Below are positions 32,576 to 44,264 of a DNA stretch of 64,000 nucleotides, piece after piece. The notes under the pieces are model-generated. The model did no database searches. It saw only the letters and a program-made list of their open reading frames with translations, and had not been told where the DNA came from. The position numbers and the translations under genes were made by a program. The stretch is from Orobanche coerulescens (taxonomy: Eukaryota; Streptophyta; Magnoliopsida; Lamiales; Orobanchaceae): NCBI GenBank assembly GCA_033398695.1, contig CM065817.1:65708001-65772000 (forward strand), read 5' to 3'. The first letter of the stretch is position 1. The number at the start of each line of letters is the position of its first letter.

Positions 32576-34657
32576 TGTAACACCCCCGAGATATTCAGAG
32601 TATATTACAGCGCCGTGGACCCCTACATGGGATCCACCAGGCTAAAGCAAGGAAAACACCACTCGACTAACCATCTCGGTTAACAAAGACACACATTTAA
32701 ATAATACAACATATAAAGATACGTCCGGAGCAACCGGCATATTAAACATCAACCGACAATAAAGCAATTTGAGTTAATACAAAACTAAGTTTGAAATGAA
32801 AAGCCTAAGTACTCGCGAGTATATTATATAAGTTTCAGAAGTGGACAACAACCATATCGAATGAAATAAAGAAATTAAAAGGACTCAAGTGTATATGTCA
32901 ACGACCCTGATCAACATCCTCACACTGTACCAGTGCTTGCTCGTCCGGATGATCATAACCTGAAATCCATAACAAGAATTTCCCCACAACGGGTCCCAAA
33001 GGGGTTAGCAATTACGCTAGTACAAGTAATCAAGGCAAACCAATCGCTTACACAATTCATAGTACATGCACCAATAACATTTCAAAAACCAAAACCAGAC
33101 ATGTCTTTTCCGGAAACAAACAGTCAATCGATTTGCCGTGGGAACAGGGCTATACCATTGATCCCGCTCCGTGGCCCCTAAGGACCCTCCCGAGGTGGCC
33201 ATATTATAAAACAAAACATGCACATGCATTGCCTTGGGAACAGGGCTATACCATTGATCCCGCTCCGTGCTGGCTAGCGAAACAAACTCGTGAATCCAGG
33301 GCTATACCATTGGATTCCCTCTGTGGCCCCGTCGGACCCTCCCGAGGTGAATAAAGCACACACAAAATGCATAACTATTACATGTTAAGCATAAAGGTTT
33401 CCAAAAATACTTGCCTTGAATAATAGACGACGCAACGAACAGAAGGAAAGACGCCGACGAATGATAGGGACCGACAATTACGAACCTAACATTTCGAAGA
33501 ACACAATCACCACCAATCCTAACGAATACGGAATTGGAATACACCCAAAAACCCGCCTACGATTCATGTATATTCGTATAAAAACAACAACGAGGGCAGA
33601 CCACAACCAAACCCTCTCGATTACAAAAATACCACAAAATATACCATGCATCCGTAGGAAAACCAACAATACCCACAAGATTAATCATATTCATCATGAA
33701 TTAATCTATCATAAGGAACGAATCGGACGAAAACGTGAAAACCCCCAATTTACCTAAAAGAAGGTTTTAGGAGTTTACCTCAAATTAAAGACGAAGAACA
33801 TGATTAGATGTTCATAATATACTCCAAAAACTCGAAGAAGATGATGGCCTGGAGTTGCTAAGATTCAAATCGCCAGAAAACACCAAGAAAATCGCCCACG
33901 AGTCGGAGGAGAGGAGAAGGATGAAAAATGACCGAAATCGGTCAACTCCTGGGTTTATAAACCCAGGCCGCGTTACGTACGTTAGCCACCACTAGCTAAC
34001 GTACGTAAGTTGTATTACGTAGGTAAGCTGTAAGGGCCTTACGTACGTAACGAAAAAGGCATAAATGCATGTACCTATTTACACTAGGACGTTACGTACG
34101 TAACCAAAAGGTATGTTACATACGTAACATTCTTTTCTGGGAAGTACAGACCAGAAATAGATAAGGAAGGTACCGAAAAAGAATCGAAATACAACGGTGA
34201 ACAATTCGCGATGGTACAAACGTAAAGGACTCGAAACGACGAACTTAAGTGTTGAAGGAAAAACATATTCCCGACTACTCAAAGGTTCGGAAAAACAACA
34301 ACAAACGTAATTTTCCCAAAAGTTTGGGAAATTTACAAAACGGCCCAAAACATCCGAAATGTACGATCCATGGTCGAAAAACCAAACAGAAATTCACAAC
34401 ATGCATAATAACATGAGATGGATCCTCGGCAACCCCGAAATGGTGGTTCCGAACGACGATTTACGAGAATACCCGAAATAGCGACGAAAACAACATGAAA
34501 CACCGAATCGAGTAAAACAAGTCCGAAACAAGGTCGAACGACAAAAAGTCCAATATTAAATATCCTCAAAATGTCAATACGGTTACAAGCGAGTTGCCAA
34601 AAACGAAAATACACCAAAATGAGAATATTAAGAGAAAGAAAAAATGCGGATATTACA
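32576..34657 (-). repeat. 5' LTR of Tekay element
   Basis: 2082 bp. The minus-strand TATA GGGTTTATAAACCC is at 33954-33961, the TTACGTACGTAA cluster at 33971-34128, and the putative intron 33414 down to 32960 has an intact branch block. It lacks one 26-bp sub-repeat portion near 33268 that the 3' LTR keeps. It differs from the 3' LTR by scattered substitutions, suggesting an insertion of moderate age. Confidence 0.92.
32960..33414 (-). other. Putative GC-AG intron in Tekay 5' LTR
   Basis: Donor TTCAAG|GCAAGTA (about 33420-33408), branch ATTGCTAACCCC near 33008, acceptor GGATTTCAG|GTTATG ending at 32960. Length 455 nt, starting about 547 nt after TATA. It would lie in the 5' untranslated leader ahead of gag. 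No transcript evidence is available here. Confidence 0.5.
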
Positions 34658-36239
34658 TTAACTACTTTCGCAATCTTAAGATGTTGATGACAAGAGTAAC
34701 ACTTGATAGATTGAAAAGATATATTTTCGATTCACTCAACAATCGATCAAGGAGGTTTCATTAGTAGAAATAGGATATGATCAATCTCTATTTAAACCAA
34801 TTAGTCCTTTTTAATCAAAATAGTGTAAGTCAATCAAATATTCAATATATAACCTAATAGAAATCCCCCTTCCCCTAGGAAGAAAGATTAGCTACTCATT
34901 GGTTTATACAAACTAAAATTATAATAGAAGTAATTGATATACATAATATATATATATATATATACTTTTAATTACTAGAACTTAATGACAATAGATTAAA
35001 CTTATTTGAATTTGATGAATCAAAGTGCAAGAAATAAACTTCAAAATATAACTTCAAACTAGTTTAAAGGTTACAAGCTTACAAAAATTGAAAGTAAAAT
35101 ACTAAGTGCTTATTGATCAAGCACTTTTCTATTACAAACTAAATGAATGAAAAACTTTAAACTAAAAATGAAATAGAAAGTAAAGTGAGAGTTCAAAGGA
35201 GAAATATCTTGCTAAAAGAAAGGGGAGTTTCTTTGCAAGAAGAGGAGATGATTTTGCAATGGATGAAGATGTCCTTTTATAGGTGATTTTCAAGAATACA
35301 ATTGATTATTTAATTTGTGGCATCTTTGACAAGTCTTTGGTGTTTGATTCACACTTGATCTTCCTTGCATGTCTTGATTTTCAGATCATTGAGTTCCTAC
35401 ATAGTTGTTGAGGTCACAAGATGCTAAATGTGGAAAATTCCACAAATATCAACCTGAAAATGGCGATGAAAAACGGCCGAGTTTGCCCCGTGTTGTGCGC
35501 TGTTTTGTGGTGACTCGGTCTCTTCCGGAATACGCACGAGGACACGGCGCTAAATGCCGGTCGTGTGTGAAACGGCCCAAGACACGGCCCTTGTTGCGCC
35601 GTATGTGAAACGACCTACATAACACGGTCCTTTTTGCGCCGTGTTGTATGGTCGTTTTGCCTTGAAAAATTCCCGGTGTTGATTTTGATCTGTTTTCTGT
35701 TTTTTTGACGTTTCATGTCAGTAATCTGTAAAATAACTATTTTTAGCTCATGTTTGGACATATCTGTAAAATATGTAATTTTAATTACAAATCAGTACGA
35801 TTATGCCCGTAAAAGGAATATTTAGTATATGAATTTTTAGATTAATTATGCATTAATCAGGTACCCCGAGTTGTTTGTTTCTTAAGTTTCGGGACGAAAC
35901 TTGTTTTTAGAGGGGGAGAATGTAATATCCGCATTTTTCCTTTTTTTGGTATTTTTCATTTTGGTGTATTTTTCGTTTTTAGTAACTAGCTTATAATCGT
36001 ATTGATATTTCAAGAACATTTAAAATGGGACTTCTTGTCATTCGGACTTGTCTTACTCAATTCCACATTTAAGGTTATTTTCATCGCTATTTGGTTCGAT
36101 TCTCGTGATTGTTGTTCGGGACCGCCGTTTCGGGGTTGTCGTAAATCCATCTTATGTCATTATGGATGTTGTGAGCTTATGTTTGTTGGTTCGATCTTGT
36201 ATTGTGTATTTCGGATAGTTGTGTTATGCATGGGAAGTT

Positions 36240-36662
36240 TAGCGCATGCTAAATTTGTAAATTAGCATACGCTATGGTGAAAATTAGCGCACGCTAGAGA
36301 TGTTGGCAGGGCGCTCTAATCCGGTACTCCAGTAAAGGCAGAATGTTTTTGAGGTTCTGGACTCCGGACAGGATTGAACAAGTAGCGCACGCTACACCAT
36401 ACCATAGCGCGCGCTATGTAGCTTGTTAGCGTAAGTTATATACTTGGTATCACACGTTATTTCGGCCGGATAGTTGAGGCAGAATGTTTCTGGACTCTGC
36501 AGACGAATAGGTAGCGCACGCTATAGACCGATAGTGCATGCTAACAAGGACTAATAGCGCACGTTATTTATCGAGTAGCGCACGCTAACTGTTAGAACTG
36601 AAGGTTCTGGACCAGGGTTGGCTGGTTAGTGCACGCTAACCATAAGTCCTTAGCGCACGCCA
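36240..36662 (+). repeat. CpG near-palindrome cluster (TAGCGCACGCTA)
   Basis: At least ten TAGCG(C/T)(A/G)CGCTA-like copies, e.g. GTAGCGCACGCTAC and CATAGCGCGCGCTATG, spaced irregularly and ending about 12 bp before TATA. Confidence 0.85.
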
Positions 36663-36673
36663 AATTGTTTGGT

Positions 36674-36680
36674 TATAAAT
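36674..36680 (+). promoter_or_regulatory. TATA box of LTR 35921-39350
   Basis: TATAAAT in TTGGTTATAAATACCCGAG, directly after the palindrome cluster. Confidence 0.65.
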
Positions 36681-36820
36681 ACCCGAGAGTTGACCTCAGA
36701 CGTGTCTATTTCTCACTTCTTCTTCCTCCTCCGCGGTTGTGGGCGATTTTGGCGATCTGGGGCAATTTATCCTTCCAATCATCTCAGCTATCATCTTCCT
36801 TGAATTCTTGGTGTAGATTA

Positions 36821-38434
36821 AAAACATCTACTTGTGTTCTTCGGCTTCGATCTAAGGTAATCTCTTAGAACCTTATTTTTGGGGAATTTAGGGGTTTTCG
36901 GTTTAATGTCTGATTCATTCCGTGTTGTTGATTAATCCATGATGTATGTGATTACTCTTAGTGGTATTCATGTTTTCCCTACGAGTTCATGGTAAATTTC
37001 GTGGTATTTGTGAAATCGAGTGGGTTCAGTGGCGACCCCCTCGTTGTTGTTTTTGTACGAATTTACATGAATCATAGGTGGTTTTTCGGGTGTATTCTCT
37101 TTTCATACTTGTGTAGAATTGGTTGTGATAGTATTATTTGAATGGGTTATTATACAAACAGGTTACTAAAGTTTACCAAAAATGACAATTTTCTGACTAA
37201 AGTTTTTTTTGTTACAAAGAGGTTACTCAAGTTTTCGGGTTTGTCAACTGGGTTACTCAAAGATTAAAATCTTACACAAATGTAACTGCGAGAGTGGGCA
37301 ACCGGATGATTATCGGTTCCCCTTGTCTACGTCAGCACCATAGTTTTAAATGTTACAAAGAAGTTACTATAGTTTACGGGGTTATTAAATAGGTTACTGA
37401 ACTTTACAAAAAGTTACTATGCGTGTTTTTTTTCTTTTTTTTTTCTTTTTTTCAAAAAAAATAAAAAATAAAATTTTATAGGAAAAACTTTATCTTTTCA
37501 AAAACATTATTTAAGGAAATTTTTATTTCTTCCGAAAAATTAAAAAAATATTTTCTCGAGAAATTGTTTTTTTGGCAAAAATATTTTTCAAAAAATTTAT
37601 TTTCTGGAAAAAATATATTATTTTTTCAAAAATAAAATTATTTTCTCGAGAAATATTATTTTTGGCAAAAAATATTTTTCAAAAAATTTATTTTGTGGAA
37701 AAATATATTATTTTTTCGAGAAAATAAAATTATTTTCGTTTTTATATTTTTAAAAAAATACTTTTTGAAAAATAAAAAAATATTTTCTAGAAAAATAATA
37801 TTTCAAAAAATTATTTTCTGAAAAATATATTTTTAAAAGAAATGTATTAGCCAAACACTTTTTTTATGAAATATTGTGTAGGTAGTTTTTTTATATGCTT
37901 CAATCACCCCTAGGTATAAGTCAAACCCTAAGTCAAATTTTTTTTAAAAAAAAAAAATCCACGTTGGCAATGTAACCGGTATCAATGGGTTAAAACATCT
38001 TTAGTTACTTAAGTAACCGGTTACAAAACTTTAGTAACCTCTTTGTAACAAAATAAACTTTAGTAACAAAATTGCATTTTTTCGTAAACTTTAGTAACAT
38101 GTACTTTAGTAAAAATATCTACTTGTGTTCTTCGTCTTCGATCTAAGGTAATCTCTTAGAACCTTATTTTTGGGGAATTTAGGGGTTTTCGGTTTAATGT
38201 CCGATTCATTCCGTGTTGTTGATTAATCCATGATGTATGTGATTACTCTTAGTGGTATTCATGTTTTCCCTACGAGTTCATGGTAAATTTCGTGGTATTT
38301 GTGAAATCGAGTGGGTTCAGTGGCGACCCCCTCGTTGTTGTTTTTGTACGAATTTACATGAATCATAGGTGGTTTTTCGGGTGTATTCTCTTTTCATACT
38401 TGTGTAGAATTGGTTGTGATAGTATTATTTGAAT
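36821..38434 (+). repeat. 323-bp direct duplication flanking a fold-back element
   Basis: 36821-37143 and 38112-38434 are nearly identical LTR segments, with only a few differences such as GGCTTCG versus GTCTTCG and TCTGATTC versus TCCGATTC. They lie on either side of the fold-back element, and the LTR continues normally after the second copy. It is far longer than any TSD. Confidence 0.9.
37144..38111. mobile_element. Fold-back element with GTTACTAAAGTTTAC inverted ends
   Basis: 968 bp. About 100 bp at the left (GGTTACTAAAGTTTACCAAA, TTGTTACAAAGAGGTTACT) recurs inverted at the right. The middle is AT-rich with two tandem copies of a block containing TTTTCTCGAGAAAT and ATATTTTTCAAAAAATTTAT. 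There is no coding capacity. The outermost right end looks truncated relative to the left, and no short TSD is evident because of the flanking duplication. Superfamily unknown, perhaps Mutator-like. Confidence 0.7.
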
Positions 38435-38508
38435 CGTTAGGTTCGTGGTTGTCGGTTCCTAGCGAGCGTGGTTTATTTTTCCATTCATTTCATCGTCAAT
38501 TTCTCAAG

Positions 38509-38984
38509 GCAAGTATTCTTGTGAAAGCCTTATGCTTAACATGAAATGGTAATGTATATGTGTGTGATTTGCTCACTCCGAGAGGGTCCGATGGCACCTC
38601 GGAGGAATCTATGATTTCACTCCTAATTCACGAGCTTGTTTGGATAGCCGGTCTAGGAGGGTCCATAGAGGCCTCAAATGGGACCAGTGGTTTAGCCCCG
38701 GTCTTAGGCGAGTCATGTGCGTGATTTTTAACTATAGCCAGTCCGGGAGGGTCCATAGAGGCCTCAGATGGGACCAGTAGTTTAGCCCCGGTCCTAGGCA
38801 ATTTTCAACTTTGATTATTGACTGCTTGTTTTCCGGGAAAAGACGTGTCTTGATTTTTAAAAAAAAAATTGATGCATGTAATATGAGATGTGTAAGCTAA
38901 TGGTTTGCCTTGATTACTTGTACTAGCGTAATTGCTAACTCCTTTGGGGACACATTTTGGGGAAATTCGTGTTCTGAATTTCAG
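38509..38984 (+). other. Putative GC-AG intron in LTR 35921-39350
   Basis: Donor CTCAAG|GCAAGTATTC, branch ATTGCTAACTCC near 38931, acceptor GAATTTCAG|GTTGC. 476 nt, starting 544 nt after TATA once the fold-back and duplication are removed. Two tandem GGAGGGTCCATAGAGGCCTC units lie inside. Confidence 0.5.
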
Positions 38985-39350
38985 GTTGCATTCAGCCGGT
39001 CGAGCAGGTACGAGGATGCTGTCCAAGGTTGTTGACGTGTGCAAATGAGTTCATTTATTTTACTTGTCCATTTTAAATGTTTGTTTTCAAACTTGTAAAC
39101 TAGTAGATAGTACTCGTGAGTACTTAGGCGTTTTGATTTGGAAGATGGATTGTATACTAATTTTATTTGTGATTTTGGTGATGTCTGGTTTACCGGTTGT
39201 ACCGTGCGTTTTATTTAATTTTCGTCTTGGTGATGGGTCTTCTCACTAATCGTGATGGTTAGATGAGCGGTATTAATTATTTAGCCTGGTGGGTCCCACG
39301 TAGGGGTCCACGACGCTGTAATATACCCTGAATATCTTGGGGGTGTTACA

Positions 39351-40458
39351 TGAAGTAGATTGGATATACTACTTTTGTATATGCTCATAATACTCCAGAT
39401 TTGAGGGATCATTTGAGGAAGGATCTTTGCGAGATTGCTAAAGATGTGGATAAACCATGGATGGTTGCTGGGGACTTCAATACCATGCTTGATAATTCTC
39501 AGAAATGGACTGAGAGTACTTCCCATATTGGAGCCAGTTCTGAGCTAAGGGAGCTGTTGGATAACACTGGTCTGATTGACCATAGATTTGTAGGTCCTGT
39601 CTATACTTCGAATAATTCACATACTTATTGCAAGTTGGTTAGGGTTTTGGTGAATAATCAGTGATTTACTATTCTTCATGACTCTGTGGTTCTTTTTCTC
39701 CCTCCTAGGGTCAGACCATGCTACTAGTATTACTAGAATTTTCAAAACTGACCACAAACATAGTATCCCTTTCAAATTCAAAATTATTTGGGCTGAGGAT
39801 AAGGAGTTCTTGGATATTGTTACTCATGTTTGGAGTCAAGATATTACTGGTTGCTTCATGTTCCAACTTGTGCAGAAGTTGAAAGCTATCAAAGGTTATT
39901 TGAAGGAATTGAATAGTAGAAAATTTCAAATTTTGGAAATAAAGGTTCAGGACAAGATGAGAGCTCTAAATGAGTTACAGGAAAAAAATTTAAGGGATCC
40001 TCAAGACAGTACTGTGAAACAGGAAATGTATAGATTGAAGGAGGATTATTTGAATGATCAGTTATTATACCTGAAGCAACTTAAGCAAAAATCTAAATCT
40101 GACTTGCTTGAGAAGGTGATACTTGTAGCAGGCTCTTTTTTAACCAGGTGAAATCTAGAAGGAAGAAGAATAGTATCATTTTGCTTAGTGATGAGAATGG
40201 ACATCTTCTGAATAATAGAACTACAATTATCTCTCACATTCTTAATCTCTATAATTCTTTGTTTGGTACTGAAGTGCAGGTCATGCAGGCTGATGAATCA
40301 GTTTTCTCTATTGGCTTTTTGGTCAATAATGATATGAATATGCTTTTAAAAGTCCAATTGAGAATTCAGAGATAAAAAAGTTGTTTTTTCTATGAGGGAC
40401 TTTAAAAGTCCTGGACCAGATGACTTTAATGCCTGTTTATTTAAGAAGAGTTGGTTAA
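39351..40458 (+). pseudogene. LINE (L1-type) endonuclease to RT fragment
   Basis: Non-LTR retrotransposon ORF2 remnant. The apurinic-like endonuclease C-terminal part is seen at 39401-39664 (KPWMVAGDFNTML, a hallmark, then FVGPVYTSNNS). A frameshift leads to the linker at 39678-40151 (FKFKIIWAEDKEFLDIV, LKAIKGYLKELNSRKFQI, LYLKQLKQKSKSD), and another to 40148-40375 (IILLSDENGHLLNNR). RT begins at FKSPGPDDFNACLFKKSWL and is cut at 40458 by an Athila LTR. There is no 5' end or poly(A) tail. It served as target for the LTR at 35921-39350. Confidence 0.87.
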
Positions 40459-40726
40459 TGATAACACTCATTTTTTCACATATTTTTATAAGGTTTTTCT
40501 GGATTTTAAGATCCTAAAATGTGTAGAATTGTGTCATTTATGCTCATATTATGTTTATTGGACTCGATCACGTTTGGGTACGTTCTATTGATTTTATAGG
40601 TGTTTTAAGGACATTATCAAGCAAGAACGAAGTCTCAATCCCCAATACATATCATGCAATGCGGAAACAAAAGATCAAGCCGAAAACGGAGTCAAAACGG
40701 AGTCAAAACGGACCAAAATAGACTCG

Positions 40727-40865
40727 GTCGTGTCATTTGACACGGGCCGTGTCACTAGCTTGGCCGTATCAATTGACACGGTTGGGTTCCTTATCCAGAA
40801 CCTTTTTGCTGTTTCTAGAGCAGTATGACACGGGCCGTGTCATTGACACAGGCCGTGTCATTTTT
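40727..40865 (+). repeat. Palindrome cluster TGACACGGGCCGTGTCA in Athila LTR
   Basis: TGACACGGGCCGTGTCA occurs twice (near 40738 and 40827), palindromic except its central base, with half-site variants (TTGACACGG, GGCCGTGTCA) between. It lies about 65 bp upstream of a TATA-like GATAAAAGG (40932). Confidence 0.8.
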
Positions 40866-41919
40866 CGGTGCAAAAATCACTTTTTGACATTTTTGCATGA
40901 TTTGAACAAGAAAAATGTTCTTTTTATGTTGATAAAAGGGGTCTGGGATCAGATTTGAAAGGGATATTCTGATTTAGAGAGTCTTGGAGAGTTGGTGAGG
41001 GAAGAAAAACACAAGATTAAGCAAGAAACCTATCAAAAGAAGGAGACTTGGAGGAAGAAAATGAAGAACTCTTGAAGAACATTTTGAAGGCTTGATCCTA
41101 CATCCACTCAAGACACCATCCAAGTTTTATCTTCTCCCTATCTTTTACTTATTTTTATTGTTTTATTTAGCATGAACATGATGAACATAATATTTATTGA
41201 GATTTCCTTCATTACCACGTCCGACTAAACTTGTAGATTCCGGGCATGGGAGTACGTTGATTCATGTTGTTTTTGAGGCATTGATGATTATATATATCTA
41301 GTGTGATTTCTTTATCATTGGTTTTAATTCATGTTAGAGCAATTGATCAATGTTTTTACATGTTTAACTTAATTGCTCATAATTCGAGAGAAGAGGGCAT
41401 TAATAGGTTTCGAGAATTTGACGTAGTAAATTACGAGATTGAGAAATCGGTGATGAACTATGATGATATTTAATCTTATGAACATTTTGGAGTTAGATAA
41501 TTTATAATAGACGGAGATGTTGTTATAGGTTGTTTAATCTACGTTTTAATGCATCTCGAGAGAGACTTTAGAATATCGTTGTGATTATCATTTTGGAGAC
41601 GCACTTAGAACCCTTCGATATCAATCCCGACTAAACTTAGTGATCAACGGAAACCTAGCCTTGGAATCTATCTTTCAAAACTCTTTAAATTCTCTTTAAT
41701 TCGGATATTATCATTTATTTAAATTAATTGTCATCATTTTATTTTATTTTGTTAAACATTCATTCACCTTTCGATCCTCTAGATAAAACCGGAATCATTA
41801 TAATCTAGTACTCAACACAATATGAATATTTAGTCTCTGTTGAATACGACCTTGCTCGCTGCTTTCTATATTTACTCCGTACACTTGCGGATTGTTTAAA
41901 AATATAGTGAATAAGTTTT

Positions 41920-41937
41920 TGGCGCCGTTGTCGGGGA
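41920..41937 (+). other. Primer-binding site of Athila-type element
   Basis: TGGCGCCGTTGTCGGGGA, one mismatch from the TGGCGCCGTTGCCGGGGA site typical of Athila/Tat elements. Confidence 0.9.
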
Positions 41938-42055
41938 CTAATTTATTTTTATTAGTTTTGATATTACGATAAGTGTTCCCGGTCTTACTTTAGACAAATT
42001 TTTTCTGTTTTGTTTTATTTTGTTACTTCTGTATTGTTTTTGGTAGTGTTGCAGG

Positions 42056-43704
42056 ATGTACATGAACACCCGCTCATCTCGAGAACCTTTGGAAAACTTT
42101 ATTCCCGAAGTAGAGGCATTAGCTCGAAGAACAAGTGTTGCTGCACGGAAATTACAAAGGGATCTATCTGACGAAATGGAAAGAACAGGAGATGCGATTA
42201 CCGATACGGACAATGATAATACCACAACCCACAATCCAAACAATGGAGGCGTACGGGCTGAGCAGCCCGCAGTTCGAATTCAATCTATTCAGGACGGATT
42301 TCGGCCGAAGCTTAACCAAAATTTTGAGGGAATTTCTCATATTCCTATTAACGCCCTCAATTTTGAGTTGAAACCTTCATTAATATCGATGGTTCAACAA
42401 AATCAGTTTGGGGGATTTGCCACAGAAGATCCGCACGCCCATTTATTCCACTTTATTCAAATTTGTGATACCATTAAAATGAATGGGGTGCCAAACGATG
42501 CAATAAGATTGAAGCTATTTCCATTCTCCTTGATAGAAAAGGCTCGTAGTTGGCTTGGAACCCTTGCTTCCGGGAGCATACGTACATGGGATGAGTTGGG
42601 TGAAAAATTGCTATTCAAATTCTTCCCTCCCAACAAGACCATGAGATTGAAAAGTGAAATCATGCAATTCCGGCAATTGGATTCAGAAATGTTATATGAG
42701 GTGTGGGAATGCTTCAAAGATTTGTTAAGACGATGTCCTCGTCATGGGTTTCCGGAAGACCAACAAATTTGTTTCTTTTATAATGGGCTGGCCGGAGAGA
42801 CGAGAAATCTTGTTGATGCTTCGGCCAGAGGAGCTTTGCTATCTAAAAGTGCTGAAGAAGCATATGAATTGATCGAGGAGATGGCCATGAATAGCTATCA
42901 ATGGCCTACTGAGAGAACTAATATGCGTAGAGTGGCTGATGTTTCAGATTCGGATCCCATAAAGGCTTTAACTGCACAAATGTCGATTTTGGCCAACTAT
43001 TTGGGTGTTCTGACGAAGAGTGCAAATGAAAAAATAACTCAAAAATGAAGTGCACCACCACCTGACCCTTTGGAGGAGGCTCATTACATCAATAATCATA
43101 ATTTCAATAATTATCGGAATAATCCGCCTCCAGGTTTCTACCATCCCTCCAACAGAAATCATGAGAATCTTAGCTACGGAAATTCGAGAAATACGTTGCA
43201 ACCGCCGATGGGATTTAAAGTGTCAAATGGTGAAATAATCAAAGAATCGAAGCCAAATTCTAATCTAGAGAATATTGTGGCTACGTTTATGATGGAAACA
43301 AAAAGTTGGTTTACACGAGACGAAGAAAAACTTGATCGGATTGAAAATCACGTGAATCAATTAGCAACCACTGTTGGAGCTCAAATGAAAAATCTAGAAA
43401 CACAAATCGGTCAATTGGATAAGATCATGGGGAGCCAACATAAAAAGGGCCAATTTCCAAGCAACACCGAGGAAAATCCAAAAGCACAATGCAATGCTAT
43501 TTTTTCGTGTACCATGAATGAAGAGCTACCAGAATCGGAGAATGAAAACGAAGATGCAACCATGTTGTCTAATAAAGCTGATTTCATAATGTCCATTAAT
43601 GAGGTGAAGGATCGGTCTGATATTGAGCATATCGAGGAGAATAAGAAATTTGAGGTTTTCATGCAAGACATGGCGTCAAAGAAAAAAGAATTGGAGCGTC
43701 TACC
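42056..43704 (+). pseudogene. gag: Athila-type gag, truncated
   Basis: First frame 42056-43048 (330 residues): MYMNTRSSREPLENF, then the gag core FGGFATEDPHAHLFHFIQIC, IRLKLFPFSLIEKARSWLG, WDELGEKLLFKFFPPNKTMR, RCPRHGFPEDQQICFFYNGL, AYELIEEMAMNSYQWPTER. An in-frame TGA at 43046 (ITQK*SAPPP) breaks it; the same frame then reads on through a Pro/Asn-rich region and a coiled coil (EEKLDRIENHVNQLATTVGA) to KELERLP, where the Tekay-like LTR begins. Protease and pol are lost. Alternative: the TGA could have been read through, but there is no evidence for that. Confidence 0.9.
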
Positions 43705-44264
43705 TGTAATATCCGCAATTTCGATTTTCAGTCATTTTTTTGGCGAGAATCCATTTTGACGACTCGCTTGTGACCATTTCGTCATTTCGAGAATGATTAA
43801 TTCTACACCTTTTGACATTTGAGTTCGTTTCGGTGTCGTTCTGTTGAGTTCCGTGTTTCTTAGCGACTTTTCCGCACTTGAGTTTGATTCTTGTGAATCT
43901 CGTTTGAAACTGTTGTTTCGAGTTTTCCGTAAGTCCGTTTAACTTTGTTAGACGTGTTGTGAACTTCGGTTTGGTTATTCGATCACGTATCGTGAATTTC
44001 GGGCATTTTGGGCCATTTTGTAAATTCCTAAAAGTTATGGGTATCCGTATCTGTATTTGTTGTCTCGACCCTTTCCTTGGTCGCGTATGATTAATTATTG
44101 CATTATGTTGTCATTTCGGGTCGTTGATTCTGTCTGCGAGCATTTCGTCGTGTTCGTTCCGTGCATTTTCGGAAATCGAGTCGTCGGGTCATAGCGGTTG
44201 AGCACTGGACGGACAGGTGCGTTACTGTCGGAAGTGCTGGGCACTGGCCGAGCAGGCATGGCAG

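Larger units (their letters stand above)
25611..34657 (-). mobile_element. Full-length Tekay/Del-type chromovirus (Ty3/gypsy)
   Basis: 9047 bp with TSD TTAAC at 25606-25610 and 34658-34662. LTRs are 25611-27665 and 32576-34657, beginning TGTAATATCC and ending GGGGGTGTTACA on the minus strand. An initiator-Met PBS, GTGTTACAGAAAATGGTATC then AGAGC, sits at the 5' LTR, and a polypurine tract TTTTTAGAGGGGTAGAA at the other end. The interior holds gag, protease, RT, RNase H, integrase and a chromodomain-like tail in one direction, all broken by stops or frameshifts. It is the only element here with complete domain content and the best reference for the other Tekay-like LTRs. Confidence 0.95.
21037..35859 (-). 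mobile_element. Athila/Tat-type derivative, minus strand, invaded by two elements
   Basis: Two LTRs bracket a 1.2-kb interior: 21037-22727, and 23932-35859 split into three pieces. On the minus strand the LTR runs TGATTAATGC ... GACCGATCA. The 3' side of the interior reads CTTGAGGACAAGC ... AAGTGTGGGGTATT against the LTR, typical of Athila/Tat 3' ends, and the LTR-interior joint ATCAAATTTTG looks like the stub of an Athila primer site whose remainder is deleted. No gag or pol remains. Outer flanks show no matching TSD (AAATT versus GGTAC), so the ends have been rearranged. Confidence 0.75.
23932..35859 (-). repeat. 5' LTR of Athila/Tat-type derivative, in three pieces
   Basis: Pieces 23932-24124, 25325-25610 and 34663-35859 rejoin to about 1.68 kb and match 21037-22727. 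The first break is the fold-back element (9-bp TSD TTTTAAATA). The second is the Tekay element (5-bp TSD TTAAC). Both junctions are exact against the intact partner LTR. Confidence 0.85.
35861..39350 (+). mobile_element. 3' end and LTR of another Tekay relative
   Basis: Starts GTACCCCGAGTTG, matching the reading-frame end of the Tekay polyprotein, then TTCGGGACGAAACTTG, the polypurine tract TTTTTAGAGGGGGAGAA, and the LTR 35921-39350 (TGTAATATCC ... GGGGGTGTTACA). The LTR contains a fold-back element and a 323-bp duplication; without these it is about 2.1 kb. Its 5' body is replaced by the Athila/Tat derivative at 35859-35861, and on the right it directly joins LINE sequence, its insertion target. 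Confidence 0.88.
40459..43704 (+). mobile_element. 5' part of an Athila-type element
   Basis: LTR about 40459-41913 (TGATAACACTC at the start, AATATAGTGAATA at the end), PBS 41920-41937, gag 42056-43704. It is cut at 43704 by a Tekay-like LTR; no pol or 3' LTR is found in the window. PBS and gag type both match the Athila lineage. Confidence 0.87.

Noticed and set aside
36240..36662. Regularly recurring TAGCGCACGCTA repeats as a CRISPR-like array
   Set aside because: Spacing is irregular, repeats are 12 bp, and they lie in an LTR promoter of a plant retrotransposon; no cas gene is present.
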